Source: an uncultured Eggerthella sp.
GTDB lineage: Bacteria; Actinomycetota; Coriobacteriia; Coriobacteriales; Eggerthellaceae
Length of the DNA: 64,000 bases
Reading direction: 5' to 3'
NCBI GenBank assembly: GCA_958431815.1
Contig: CAUASB010000009.1
Span: 1 to 64,000 of the forward strand
The first letter of the stretch is position 1. Each line of letters begins with the position of its first letter. This document shows positions 23,992 through 32,335 of this stretch, piece after piece. A model generated the notes under the pieces. It did no database searches, was not told the DNA's origin, and was given only the letters and a program-made list of their open reading frames with translations. Both the position numbers and the translations under genes were made by a program.

Positions 23992-26196
23992 TTAGTGCTC
24001 GTTGCGCTCGCCGTTGTGACGACGACGGGGCTTGCGGCCGCCGTTGCCGCCTTCGCGCTTACCGCGGCGTTCGCCGTCTTCGTGATGGCGGGAAGGACGC
24101 TCGGCGCTTACTACGTCGGGCTTGTCAACGCGATCGAGGCTGATCTTGCCGTTGTCGCTTACTTCGATAACCTCAACCTTGACGATGTCGCCGATGTGCA
24201 GCACATCTTCAACCTTGCCTACGCGGCCATTGGCCATGCGAGAAATATGAAGCAGGCCGTCCTTGCCAGGGGTAAGGCGAACGAAGGCACCGAAGTCCTT
24301 GATGCCGACGACTTCGCCGTCATAGATCTCGCCAACCTCGGGAACCTTGACGATGCCCAAGATTGCAGCCTTGGCAGCAGCGCCACCCTCTGCGTCGGTG
24401 GAAGCGATGCGAACGGTGCCATCTTCCTCGATTTCGATGGTGGTGTTGGTCTCGTCCTGAAGACCACGAATAACCTTGCCGCCAGAACCGATGACGTCGC
24501 GGATCTTGTCGGCAGGAATATGAATGGTCTCGATATGGGGAGCATAAGGAGAAAGCTCGGCACGCGGTGCGTCGATGGCTTCCATCATTGCCTTCATGAT
24601 GAAGGCACGGCCTTCCTTAGCCTGAGCAAGAGCACGAGCAAGGATGTCGACAGAAAGGCCCTTGGCCTTGTTGTCCATCTGCAGTGCGGTGATGCCGTGC
24701 TCGGTACCGCATACCTTGAAGTCCATATCGCCCAGGAAGTCTTCCAGGCCCTGGATGTCGGAAAGGATGACGATGTCGTCGCCTTCCTTGATAAGACCCA
24801 TGGCAATGCCGGCGACAGGGGCCTTGATCGGCACGCCAGCATCCATCAACGCAAGCGTAGAACCGCAGGTGGAAGCCATGGAAGAAGAGCCGTTGGATTC
24901 CATGATCTCGGAAACCACGCGAATTGCGTAGGGGAATTCCTCTTCATCGGGCAGCACCGGCAGAAGAGCACGCTCTGCCAAGGCGCCATGACCGATCTCG
25001 CGGCGCTTGGGGGCGCCCATACGGCCAACCTCGCCCGTGCAGTACGGCGGGAAGTTGTACTGATGCATGTAGCGTTTGCCTTCGGCGGGGTCAATGGTGT
25101 CAAGACGCTGCCACTCGTTGAGCATGCCCAGGGTTGCAACGGAAAGAGCCTGGGTCTGACCGCGCTGGAACAGGCCGGAGCCATGTACGCGAGGCAGATA
25201 GCCAGCCTTGATGTACAGCGGGCGGATTTCGGTGCTGGTACGGCCATCGGCACGTTCGCCGGTTTCGATAACCATGGCACGCATTGCATGCTTTTCCAGC
25301 AGTTTCAGGGCAGCCGCGATGTCGGAGCCCCAAGCGGCGCGCTCTTCCTCGGTGAAGTCGTTTTCCTTTACGGAGCTCTTCAGTTCCTCAACCTTGGCCA
25401 TGCGGGACTGTTTGTCTGCATCCTTGAGGGCAGCAGACATTTCGTCGAAGTGAGCGTCAACACGCTCGGCGATGGAGGGATCGGCAACGTGGATGGGCCA
25501 TTCCTTGGGCTGCGGGTTCACCTTGGCAAGGAACTCAGCCTGCTTTTCGCAGAAAGCGGCAATGGCTTCCTGGCCGAAGGTCATGGCAGCAAGCATGTCC
25601 TCTTCGGTGATTTCCTGAGCACCGGCCTCAACCATGGAAATGTAGTCCTTGGTACCTGCGATGGTAAGCTCCAGATCGGAGTTCTCTTCCTCTTCGTAGG
25701 TGGGGTTGACGATGAACTCGCCGGTGTCGATGTTGCGGCCGATGCGCACGCATGCGGCAGGACCGTCAAACGGAGCGCTAGCAACCATAAGCGCTGCAGA
25801 AGCGCCTGCAACGGAAATGGTGTCAGGCTGATGCTCGCCGTCTACCACGAGCGTGGTGGCGACGATGTGAACTTCCTGCTTGAAGCCATCGGCGAAACCG
25901 GGGCGGATAGGACGGTCGATCATGCGAGCCGTCAGGATGCCCTTGTCAGAAGGCTTGGCCTCACGCTTCAGATAGCCGCCGGGGATACGACCCACAGCGT
26001 ACATCTTTTCCATGAAGTCGACCGTCAGGGGGAAAAAGTCGTAATCCTTTTCCTGTTCGGAGATTACAGCCGTTACCAGCACGGTGGTGTCGCCGCAGGT
26101 AACCTTCACCGCACCGGAAGCCTGCTTTGCAAGCTCGCCCGTTTCGAGGGTGTAGTGCTTCCCGTAAAGGTCGAACGATTCGGTAATAATGTCCAT
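23992..26196 (-). CDS. pnp: PNPase, polyribonucleotide nucleotidyltransferase
   Basis: PNPase degrades RNA phosphorolytically from the 3' end and can add tails. The 734-residue protein has two RNase PH-like domains separated by a helical domain, then a KH domain (about 555-615, HIPADKIRDVIGSGGKVIRG), an S1 domain (about 620-690, GEIYDGEVVGIKDFGAFVRL) and a basic Arg/Gly/His-rich tail of about 40 residues. The ATG at 26196 is chosen; a GTG four codons upstream (26208) is possible, and no strong ribosome site decides between them. rpsO lies just upstream, the usual pairing. Confidence 0.97.
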   Translation of the reverse strand: MDIITESFDLYGKHYTLETGELAKQASGAVKVTCGDTTVLVTAVISEQEKDYDFFPLTVDFMEKMYAVGRIPGGYLKREAKPSDKGILTARMIDRPIRPGFADGFKQEVHIVATTLVVDGEHQPDTISVAGASAALMVASAPFDGPAACVRIGRNIDTGEFIVNPTYEEEENSDLELTIAGTKDYISMVEAGAQEITEEDMLAAMTFGQEAIAAFCEKQAEFLAKVNPQPKEWPIHVADPSIAERVDAHFDEMSAALKDADKQSRMAKVEELKSSVKENDFTEEERAAWGSDIAAALKLLEKHAMRAMVIETGERADGRTSTEIRPLYIKAGYLPRVHGSGLFQRGQTQALSVATLGMLNEWQRLDTIDPAEGKRYMHQYNFPPYCTGEVGRMGAPKRREIGHGALAERALLPVLPDEEEFPYAIRVVSEIMESNGSSSMASTCGSTLALMDAGVPIKAPVAGIAMGLIKEGDDIVILSDIQGLEDFLGDMDFKVCGTEHGITALQMDNKAKGLSVDILARALAQAKEGRAFIMKAMMEAIDAPRAELSPYAPHIETIHIPADKIRDVIGSGGKVIRGLQDETNTTIEIEEDGTVRIASTDAEGGAAAKAAILGIVKVPEVGEIYDGEVVGIKDFGAFVRLTPGKDGLLHISRMANGRVGKVEDVLHIGDIVKVEVIEVSDNGKISLDRVDKPDVVSAERPSRHHEDGERRGKREGGNGGRKPRRRHNGERNEH

Positions 26197-26299
26197 TCTT
26201 TCTTTCACTTCCCTTGCGCCCTATTGCGCAAAGCCTCTTTGCACCCGCTTTTCAGGTGCGCGAGCAGCAATGGCCTCCACTGCCGACCGCCGTATATAC

Positions 26300-26322
26300 A
26301 AAAAGCCCGCTAGCGCGGGCTT
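26300..26322 (-). terminator. Intrinsic terminator between rpsO and pnp
   Basis: GCCCGC (26305-26310) pairs with GCGGGC (26315-26320) around a 4-nt loop and is followed on the minus strand by UUUUUG. It may act as an attenuator, letting part of the rpsO transcripts continue into pnp. Confidence 0.85.
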
Positions 26323-26327
26323 AATGC

Positions 26328-26615
26328 TTAGATGTTGTCGCGAATGCCGAGCTTCTTGATGAGTTCACGGTACTCAATAACGTCACGGTTCTTGATGTAA
26401 ACCAGAAGACGACGGCGCTTACCTACGAGCATGAGCAGGCCACGACGGGTGTGGTGATCCTTCGGGTGCTCCTTCAGGTGCTCGGTCAGGTTCTTGATGC
26501 GCTCGGACAGGATTGCTACCTGAACCTCTGCGCTACCAGAGTCCTGAGGGTTCTTGCCGAACTCAGCCATAAGCTCTGCGGTGCGTTCTTTGGAGATGCT
26601 AAGCTTGCTAGGCAT
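26328..26615 (-). CDS. rpsO: Ribosomal protein S15
   Basis: S15 organises the central domain of 16S rRNA and the B4 intersubunit bridge. The 95-residue sequence is complete, including DTGSAEVQ-type (here [16 protein letters not shown]), the loop [22 protein letters not shown] and [14 protein letters not shown]. The ATG at 26615 follows AAAGGTGG. It has its own promoter and a leader of about 95 nt, in which S15 autoregulation would be expected from other bacteria. Confidence 0.99.
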   Translation of the reverse strand: MPSKLSISKERTAELMAEFGKNPQDSGSAEVQVAILSERIKNLTEHLKEHPKDHHTRRGLLMLVGKRRRLLVYIKNRDVIEYRELIKKLGIRDNI

Positions 26616-26718
26616 CTTTCCACCTTTCTACATCTAATTCCCTCCAGGCCGAGCAAGCAAGCGGGTGGTGCATGCGAGCTAGGCGTGGATCCTACCTGTT
26701 GCAAATTGCAACTTGAAT

Positions 26719-26747
26719 AGTGTACCCGAGGCCGCTTTCCCACTCAA
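26719..26747 (-). promoter_or_regulatory. Predicted rpsO promoter
   Basis: On the minus strand TTGAGT (-35, 26742-26747) and TACACT (-10, 26719-26724) are 17 bp apart. Just downstream the leader holds a 15-nt near-perfect palindrome GTTGCAAATTGCAAC (26698-26712). Confidence 0.5.
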
Positions 26748-26800
26748 CAGCAATTTCCAGGTTGTGTATGGGGTGTGGAGAGAGACTGCCTTACAAGAAA

Positions 26801-27112
26801 TTACGCTTCTGTCGGATGAGAAACTGCCCACGGCGTGATCTTCTCCAACTCTGGGTCGAGCTTGCGGTGAGCTACTTCAACATCGTGGGCTACTTGGGCA
26901 CGAAGCCAAAAGCCCTCGGAAAGGCCGAAGAACTTGCAAAGGCGAAGATCGGTGTCGGCCGTGATGGAGCGACGCCCCAAAACAATCTGCCCAATGCGTT
27001 GAGCGGGAATGCCCGTTTCCTTGGCGAGACGATATTGGGATATGCCCATGGGGATAAGGAAATCTTCTTTGAGTATTTCACCTGGAGTAACCGGGTCAAG
27101 ATATTCGGACAC
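26801..27112 (-). CDS. higA: HigA-type antitoxin with XRE helix-turn-helix
   Basis: The 103-residue protein is a HigA/VapI-family antitoxin: TPGEILKEDFLIPMGISQYR, a helix-turn-helix around AKETGIPAQRIGQIVLGRRS, and the family end LSEGFWLRAQVAHDVE. It should neutralise the HigB toxin encoded 10 bp upstream and repress the pair by binding the palindrome in front of it. The GTG at 27112 is chosen because a perfect AAGGAGG stands 5 nt before it; a longer frame to 27160 overlaps the toxin gene. Confidence 0.93.
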   Translation of the reverse strand: MSEYLDPVTPGEILKEDFLIPMGISQYRLAKETGIPAQRIGQIVLGRRSITADTDLRLCKFFGLSEGFWLRAQVAHDVEVAHRKLDPELEKITPWAVSHPTEA

Positions 27113-27122
27113 AGCAGCCTCC

Positions 27123-27404
27123 TTAAGAATGATAATCAACGATCTCCACGTCTTCTGCACCCCTGTTTGTCCAACGAAAGCAGATTCTGAATTGATCGTT
27201 TACACGAATGCTATATTGCCCTTTCCTGTTGCCTTTAAGCTGCTCCAGCCTATTCCCCGGAGGAATACGAAGATCTTGCAACGTATTAGCAATTTCAAGA
27301 TACCGAGGCTTTCGACGAGCAACCTCCTCAGTGAAACGGTACCGCCTCACCTTCCTGCCTTTAGCAAGCAGCATCGTCTCGTAGCTTTTAAATGATGCAA
27401 TCAT
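27123..27404 (-). CDS. higB: HigB-type toxin, RelE superfamily mRNA interferase
   Basis: The 93-residue protein resembles HigB/RelE killer proteins: an N-terminal helix, RRYRFTEEVARRKPRYLEIAN, then LKGNRKGQYSIRVNDQFRICFRW, the conserved strand block. Such toxins cleave mRNA on the ribosome. The toxin precedes the antitoxin, the order characteristic of higBA. The ATG at 27404 follows AAGGAG. The pair lies between rpsO and recO and is flanked by AT-richer DNA than its neighbours, which suggests acquisition, but no integrase or repeats are seen. Confidence 0.92.
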   Translation of the reverse strand: MIASFKSYETMLLAKGRKVRRYRFTEEVARRKPRYLEIANTLQDLRIPPGNRLEQLKGNRKGQYSIRVNDQFRICFRWTNRGAEDVEIVDYHS

Positions 27405-27419
27405 AGTAACGCTCCTTGT

Positions 27420-27440
27420 TAATAACGTCAAACGTTATTA
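27420..27440. promoter_or_regulatory. Palindromic operator upstream of higBA
   Basis: TAATAACGT (27420-27428) and ACGTTATTA (27432-27440) form a perfect 9-bp inverted repeat with a 3-bp centre, 16 bp before the higB start. HigA is expected to bind it. Confidence 0.75.
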
Positions 27441-27568
27441 CCTATGAATTGACGGCATCGTAGCGTGAAAGATACAAGAAAAATCGCAAAGTTATGCGAA
27501 ACAAAACAAGAGTCTTTTACCCCCGAAATAACTATCTGATTCCACGCCTGGGCTCTAGAAGATCAAGG

Positions 27569-28339
27569 CTAGCTAAATCCCCCATTGGAAACCAAGTAAT
27601 CCAGCGACTTGAGTTTTATGCCCAGGTGTTGACGAACCCACATCTGCAGGAAGCGAAGTTCGGCCATGCAGCTGGCTTCGCCCATATCGAAGCGCTGGAT
27701 ATCGGCGAAGGTGCTGAACAGCAGTGCTTGCGCCCACATCACCGTGTCACGGGACAGATTTATTGTTTCGCAGACAGCTCGGCAATTGGCGCAAACCAAG
27801 CCGCCATCCACCAGCGAAAAAGCCACCCGCTGCAGTAACTGATCAAGAGCTAACGGGGAACCGCAGCCAACGCATACATCGAACCGGGGGCGAAAACCCA
27901 GCACGGCAAGCGTCTTCAAAAGCGAAGCAGCCGTAAGGGCGGCGTATGGCACCGCAGGTTCTTTCAGACTCGCCAATGCTGCACACACCATGGGAAACAA
28001 GCGCGCATCCTCCAAGCCGACCTGCGTTGTTTTATCCAACAGCTCAACCATCGGAGCTGCCGCTTCCATCAAATCGATGTCGCTGCGCAGATGCGCGTTC
28101 GCCTCGATCAGGCGTGCTTCCTTTACGATATCGAGCGATTTTCCCTCAACAAGAAGCAGATCGCACACCGAATACACCTCTAGCCTTGAGGCAAAAGAAG
28201 AAGAGGGCTTACGAGCCCCCTTCGCAACTGCGCGTATTTGCGATCCGTCGGAAGAAAGCAACGTGCATATCGCATCGCTTTCCCCCAGTTTGGTACGGCG
28301 AAGCACCAAAGCGCGCACCGAATACGTACGCGAAGCCAC
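27569..28339 (-). CDS. recO: RecO, recombination mediator
   Basis: RecO helps RecR load RecA onto SSB-coated DNA. The 256-residue protein has the N-terminal OB fold (about 1-80, YSVRALVLRRTKLGESDAIC), a helical domain, and a zinc site Cys-x2-Cys...Cys-x2-Cys in CVGCGS and CANCRA. The start is GTG at 28339, 2 bp after the era stop. era-recO is a common pair. Confidence 0.95.
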   Translation of the reverse strand: MASRTYSVRALVLRRTKLGESDAICTLLSSDGSQIRAVAKGARKPSSSFASRLEVYSVCDLLLVEGKSLDIVKEARLIEANAHLRSDIDLMEAAAPMVELLDKTTQVGLEDARLFPMVCAALASLKEPAVPYAALTAASLLKTLAVLGFRPRFDVCVGCGSPLALDQLLQRVAFSLVDGGLVCANCRAVCETINLSRDTVMWAQALLFSTFADIQRFDMGEASCMAELRFLQMWVRQHLGIKLKSLDYLVSNGGFS

Positions 28340-28341
28340 GC

Positions 28342-29268
28342 TTACGCGCCTTCTCCGTATCCAAAACGCCTGATCTGGTTCAGGTCGCGCCTCCAGTTTT
28401 TGCGAACCTTCACGTTAAGGTCCAAGAACACCTTCTTGCCAAGCAGCACCTCAAGGTCTTCACGTGCCTGCGTGCCAACTTCCTTGATGGCACGACCGCC
28501 CTTGCCAATGACAATGCCCTTCTGGCTGTCACGTTCCACATAAACCGTGGCGTAGATTTTCTGCAGGTTCTTGCGGCGGTTGTATTCCATGGCATCAACT
28601 ACCACGCCAACCGCATGGGGAACCTCATCATGCGCGGTAAGCAGGATCTTCTCACGGATGAACTCCGCGATAATAACCTCGATAGGCTGGTCGGTTTCCA
28701 TATCCTCCGGGAACCACAACGGCCCTACCGGCAAGCGGCGCACAACAGCATCGATGAAGCTGTCAAGCCCCGCGCCCGTAAGCGAAGAAACCTCTACCAC
28801 TTCATCCCAGTTGCCCAGCGATACGGCCTTATGGCGCTGCTCGTCCAAAGCTTCATCGTCGACCAAATCGATTTTGGAAAGCACCAAGATCTTGGGGACC
28901 TTGCTCTTGGCAAGCTCCGAGATAACCCATTCGTCGCCGCGGCCAAACGGTGCCGAGGCATCAAGAAGAAACGCCGCAACATCGATACCGTCAAGCGATT
29001 TCAACGCCGTGGTGTTCAGCTCTTCACCCAGAGCATCATGGGGCTTATGCACGCCAGGGGTGTCGACGATGACCATCTGATGATCTTCGGTAGTATGCAC
29101 TGCGCGGAAACGATGGCGCGTCGTTTGCGCAGTAGGTGAAGCGATGGCCAGCTTCTTGCCCATAAGGGCATTCAACAGCGTGGACTTGCCCGCGCTCGGA
29201 CGACCGATAAGCGTGACGAAACCCGACTTAAACGTACTCGGGTCGATGGTGTTCTGGTCAATTACCAT
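28342..29268 (-). CDS. era: Era, 16S-rRNA-binding GTPase
   Basis: Era assists maturation of the small ribosomal subunit and binds the 3' end of 16S rRNA. The 308-residue protein has G1 GRPSAGKST, G2 TTRHR, G3 DTPG, G4 SKID, and a C-terminal KH domain (IVIGKGGRAIKEVGTQAREDLE). The order dgkA-era-recO, with ybeY and phoH upstream, is widely conserved. Confidence 0.98.
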   Translation of the reverse strand: MVIDQNTIDPSTFKSGFVTLIGRPSAGKSTLLNALMGKKLAIASPTAQTTRHRFRAVHTTEDHQMVIVDTPGVHKPHDALGEELNTTALKSLDGIDVAAFLLDASAPFGRGDEWVISELAKSKVPKILVLSKIDLVDDEALDEQRHKAVSLGNWDEVVEVSSLTGAGLDSFIDAVVRRLPVGPLWFPEDMETDQPIEVIIAEFIREKILLTAHDEVPHAVGVVVDAMEYNRRKNLQKIYATVYVERDSQKGIVIGKGGRAIKEVGTQAREDLEVLLGKKVFLDLNVKVRKNWRRDLNQIRRFGYGEGA

Positions 29269-29290
29269 GAAATTCCTTTTCCTATAACCG

Positions 29291-29665
29291 CTACGCTAAG
29301 CCAAGCAAAGCCAAAATACGCGGTACAAAAATGATCAAACCGACAACGAACGAGGCAACCGAAAACAGCAGAACCCCGCCTGCTGCGGCGTCTTTCGATT
29401 TACGGGCAAGCTCGTGGAATTCGGGGCTTGCCAAGTCGACAATGGCCTCAATCGAGGAATTAAGACATTCGCCGCCTAAAACCAAACCGAAGCACACCAC
29501 CACAATAAGCCACTCAAAGGCACTGATACCGAATGCAAAACCCATCACGATGCACAGCACCATGAAGCATAGCTCAATGTGAAAATTGCGCTCATGGGCT
29601 GTATCGATAATCCCCTGCGCCGCACAGCGAAAAGCAGCGAACAGGGAAAAGCCCTTGCGCGTCAT
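29291..29665 (-). CDS. dgkA: DgkA family lipid kinase (diacylglycerol or undecaprenol kinase)
   Basis: The 124-residue integral membrane protein has three hydrophobic helices and the family motifs ERNFHIELCF, GGECLNSSIEAIVDL and KDAAAGGVLL. In Gram-positive bacteria this family mostly phosphorylates undecaprenol, feeding cell-wall lipid carriers, rather than diacylglycerol; the true substrate cannot be told from sequence. The ATG at 29665 overlaps the ybeY stop (ATGA), so translation is coupled; the frame upstream of it is rejected. Confidence 0.93.
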   Translation of the reverse strand: MTRKGFSLFAAFRCAAQGIIDTAHERNFHIELCFMVLCIVMGFAFGISAFEWLIVVVCFGLVLGGECLNSSIEAIVDLASPEFHELARKSKDAAAGGVLLFSVASFVVGLIIFVPRILALLGLA

Positions 29666-30123
29666 GCGCGGCTCTCGTTCCAAGCTTTGATGAGCTTTTC
29701 CTCAAGCGCATGCATGACTTTGTAGTCTTCGTCCTCAATATGGTCGTAGCCGCACAGATGAAGCAGACTGTGTACGGTAAGCAACGTTACCTCTTCTTCG
29801 AAGGTGGTGCCGTACTCTTCGGTCTGCGCAAGCGCAACATCGGTGGCAATGATGGTGTCACCCAGCTCGAATTCCTCGACGTCGTCGAGCACCTCGTCTT
29901 CGAAAGGCACGTTGTCGCATTCGAACGAAAGCACATCGGTAGGACGATCGATGCCGCGATAGTCACGGTTGAGTTCATGAATGCGCTCGTTGGTAACGAA
30001 GGTCACCGTTACATCGGTGCATTCAGGAAGGTTCATCTCGTGCATCACGAATTGGCACAGCTCTTCCATGGGAAGATCCTTCACTAAATCCTCGCCATGT
30101 TCAACAAGTACGTTGACCTGCAT
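29662..30123 (-). CDS. ybeY: YbeY, rRNA maturation endoribonuclease
   Basis: YbeY is a zinc-dependent enzyme needed for 16S rRNA 3'-end processing and ribosome quality control. The 153-residue protein has the metal motif HSLLHLCGYDH and the preceding YRGIDRPTDVLSF block. An acidic insertion (VPFEDEVLDDVEEFE) lies between them. The ATG at 30123 has AGAGG at good distance; a TTG two codons earlier is less likely. It lies between phoH and dgkA. Confidence 0.96.
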   Translation of the reverse strand: MQVNVLVEHGEDLVKDLPMEELCQFVMHEMNLPECTDVTVTFVTNERIHELNRDYRGIDRPTDVLSFECDNVPFEDEVLDDVEEFELGDTIIATDVALAQTEEYGTTFEEEVTLLTVHSLLHLCGYDHIEDEDYKVMHALEEKLIKAWNESRA

Positions 30124-30134
30124 ATTCAACCTCT

Positions 30135-31100
30135 TTACAGTCGAAGGTTCATCTCTTCAGCACGCGCGTAGGCAGCAACAATCTTGGCAACCAGGGAATG
30201 GCGCACCACATCGGCGTTCTTGAACTCGCAAAAGGAAATGTCTTCCACGCCATCAAGAACCTGGCGCACTGTTTTAAGCCCCGAAATGCCCTTCGGCAAG
30301 TCGGCCTGGGTAATATCACCTGTGATTACCATTTTCGATCCCCTACCCAGGCGGGTAAGGAACATCTTCATCTGCCCCGGCGTGGTGTTCTGCGCTTCGT
30401 CAAGAACGATGAAAGCATCATTGAGTGTACGGCCACGCATGAATGCCAATGGCGCAATTTCGATAACGCCCTCGGACAGATACTTGTTGGCACGACCCGG
30501 CTCCATCATCTCGAACAAAGCGTCGTAAAGGGGGCGAATATACGGATCGATCTTCTCGGTAAGGGAACCGGGAAGAAAGCCTAGGTTCTCACCAGCCTCC
30601 ACAACGGGACGCGTCAGAATGATGCGGTTCACCTGCTTGCTGTTGAACGCGGCAACCGCCATCGCCATAGCAAGGTAGGTTTTGCCTGTACCGGCAGGAC
30701 CAATGCCGAACGTGACGGTATTCGCCCTGATAGCATCGACATACTTCTTCTGCGTCGGGGTTTTCGGACGAATAGCGCGCCCTCGATACGAAAGGATAAC
30801 GTCGTTCTTCATGGGCGGCGGAGCAAGCTCGCCTGTTTTCATGAGGTTAAGCGAGCGCTTTACCTCGTCGCGCGTAAGTACCTCCCCTGCTTCCAGCGTT
30901 TTGAAAAGACCGGAGAACAGCGTGGTAAGCGACTGCACTTCCAGGGCAGTTCCCTGAATGCGCAGCGCATTCCCTTGCACGGAAATACGCGCGGACGTTG
31001 AATCTTCGATTAAATGGAGGAACTCGTCTTGAGGCCCCAGCAATGCCGTCGGCTCAGTTGAGGATGGGATGGCGAGCGTGATGTTCTCTTGTTCGTTCAT
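30135..31100 (-). CDS. phoH: PhoH-like ATPase (YbeZ type)
   Basis: The 321-residue protein has a small N-terminal domain (about 1-105) and a PhoH ATPase domain: Walker A GPAGTGKT, Walker B IVLDEAQN and sensor MVITGDITQ. It is the YbeZ type that partners YbeY in many bacteria and may act in rRNA processing as a helicase-like ATPase. Its start overlaps the mtaB stop (ATGA), and it directly precedes ybeY. Confidence 0.96.
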   Translation of the reverse strand: MNEQENITLAIPSSTEPTALLGPQDEFLHLIEDSTSARISVQGNALRIQGTALEVQSLTTLFSGLFKTLEAGEVLTRDEVKRSLNLMKTGELAPPPMKNDVILSYRGRAIRPKTPTQKKYVDAIRANTVTFGIGPAGTGKTYLAMAMAVAAFNSKQVNRIILTRPVVEAGENLGFLPGSLTEKIDPYIRPLYDALFEMMEPGRANKYLSEGVIEIAPLAFMRGRTLNDAFIVLDEAQNTTPGQMKMFLTRLGRGSKMVITGDITQADLPKGISGLKTVRQVLDGVEDISFCEFKNADVVRHSLVAKIVAAYARAEEMNLRL

Positions 31101-32335
31101 ACGCTCATGATACCAGCATCATCAACGCCCGTTAAGCGGGCCTGCACCAAGCTCCCTGGCGCATATTCGCCACGCAAGCGCACTTTGTAGTACGACTCGG
31201 TCATACCCCAGCCGTCCTGCTCAACGGCAATGCGCTCCTCTGCCCCGATATGCCGCTGTGCGTACTCGATGCGTAAAGCGTCGCCTAAAGCACTAAGTTC
31301 ATGGGCGCGACGCTCTTTGACCTCGGACGGAACTTGATCGGTACGCGCTGCCGCTGGCGTGCCTTCACGACGGGAATAGCGGAATACATGGATCTTCGTG
31401 AAACCGACCTCACGCGCCAGATTGCAGGTATCGGCAAAGTCCTGCTCCATTTCGCCAGGAAAGCCCACGATGATGTCGGTGGTGAGCGAAATATCGCCCA
31501 CTTCACGCTTCAAACGCGCAACGAGATCAGCGAAATCGCGGGAGGTATACGGGCGGTTCATCTCCTTCAACACCTTATCCGAGCCCGATTGCAGGGGAAG
31601 ATGCAAGTGACGGCATACGCGCCCATCGGATTCCGCAAGCACCTTAATGAATTCATCGTCAAGCGAGCGCGGCTCGATAGATCCGATGCGCAGACGCACA
31701 TCCTGATGGCCCGCTTCGTCCAGGGCATCAAGCAAAAGGCGCACCAATGCACCCAAGCGAATACGCCCATCATCGGAGACATACGAGTACGAACCTAGGT
31801 CGATGCCAGTAAGCACCAATTCCTTTGCCCCAGCATCAGCCAAGGCAAGGGTTTCCTCTATCACAGCGGAAACGGGACGCGACCAGGCCTTTCCGCGTGC
31901 AACATGCACGATGCAGTATGTGCACGAATGGTTGCAGCCATCTTGCACCTTGACCGAAACGCGCGTGGGAAACTCATCGCCGACACGTACCAAGCTCGCC
32001 GCTGAAGCAGCTGCGCCATCCCCTACTTCTTCGAGCAAGTCCATCTTGTCGACAACGCAGATCCGCGCATCGAGGGAGCGGTAAAACTCCGGTTCGATGG
32101 CAGCAGCGCATCCGGTAACCACTACCTGGGCTTGATTGTTCTGCCGCAGAACGCGCCTGATGCTTTTGCGGGTCTTCTTGTCAGCCTCTTCTGTTACCGT
32201 GCAGGTGTTCACCACCACGATATCGGCTTCGGGAACCTCGCAAAGCTCGGCGCCACGATTCTCGTATGCCTTGGCGATGGTGTCGGACTCGACCCTGTTT
32301 ACTTTGCAGCCAAGGTTCACAACTGAAACCTTCAT
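31097..32335 (-). CDS. mtaB: MtaB, tRNA t6A37 methylthiotransferase
   Basis: MtaB converts t6A37 of tRNA into ms2t6A37. The 412-residue radical-SAM protein shows Cys10 in LGCKVN, Cys45 in VNTCTVTEEAD, Cys76 in TGCAA, the radical-SAM triad Cys134-x3-Cys138-x2-Cys141, and a short C-terminal TRAM domain. The LGCKVNRVESD start and the rsmE/dnaJ neighbourhood match MtaB (YqeV). The start overlaps the rsmE stop by 4 bp. Confidence 0.95.
   Translation of the reverse strand: MKVSVVNLGCKVNRVESDTIAKAYENRGAELCEVPEADIVVVNTCTVTEEADKKTRKSIRRVLRQNNQAQVVVTGCAAAIEPEFYRSLDARICVVDKMDLLEEVGDGAAASAASLVRVGDEFPTRVSVKVQDGCNHSCTYCIVHVARGKAWSRPVSAVIEETLALADAGAKELVLTGIDLGSYSYVSDDGRIRLGALVRLLLDALDEAGHQDVRLRIGSIEPRSLDDEFIKVLAESDGRVCRHLHLPLQSGSDKVLKEMNRPYTSRDFADLVARLKREVGDISLTTDIIVGFPGEMEQDFADTCNLAREVGFTKIHVFRYSRREGTPAAARTDQVPSEVKERRAHELSALGDALRIEYAQRHIGAEERIAVEQDGWGMTESYYKVRLRGEYAPGSLVQARLTGVDDAGIMSV

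Noticed and set aside
23995..26313. Plus-strand open frame of about 770 codons opposite pnp
   Set aside because: It is a shadow of a long, codon-biased gene. The PNPase reading is complete with all domains.
27480..27568. Possible recO terminator or attachment site near higBA
   Set aside because: Only a short TCGCA/TGCGA pair is present; no U-tract, direct repeats or integrase support it.
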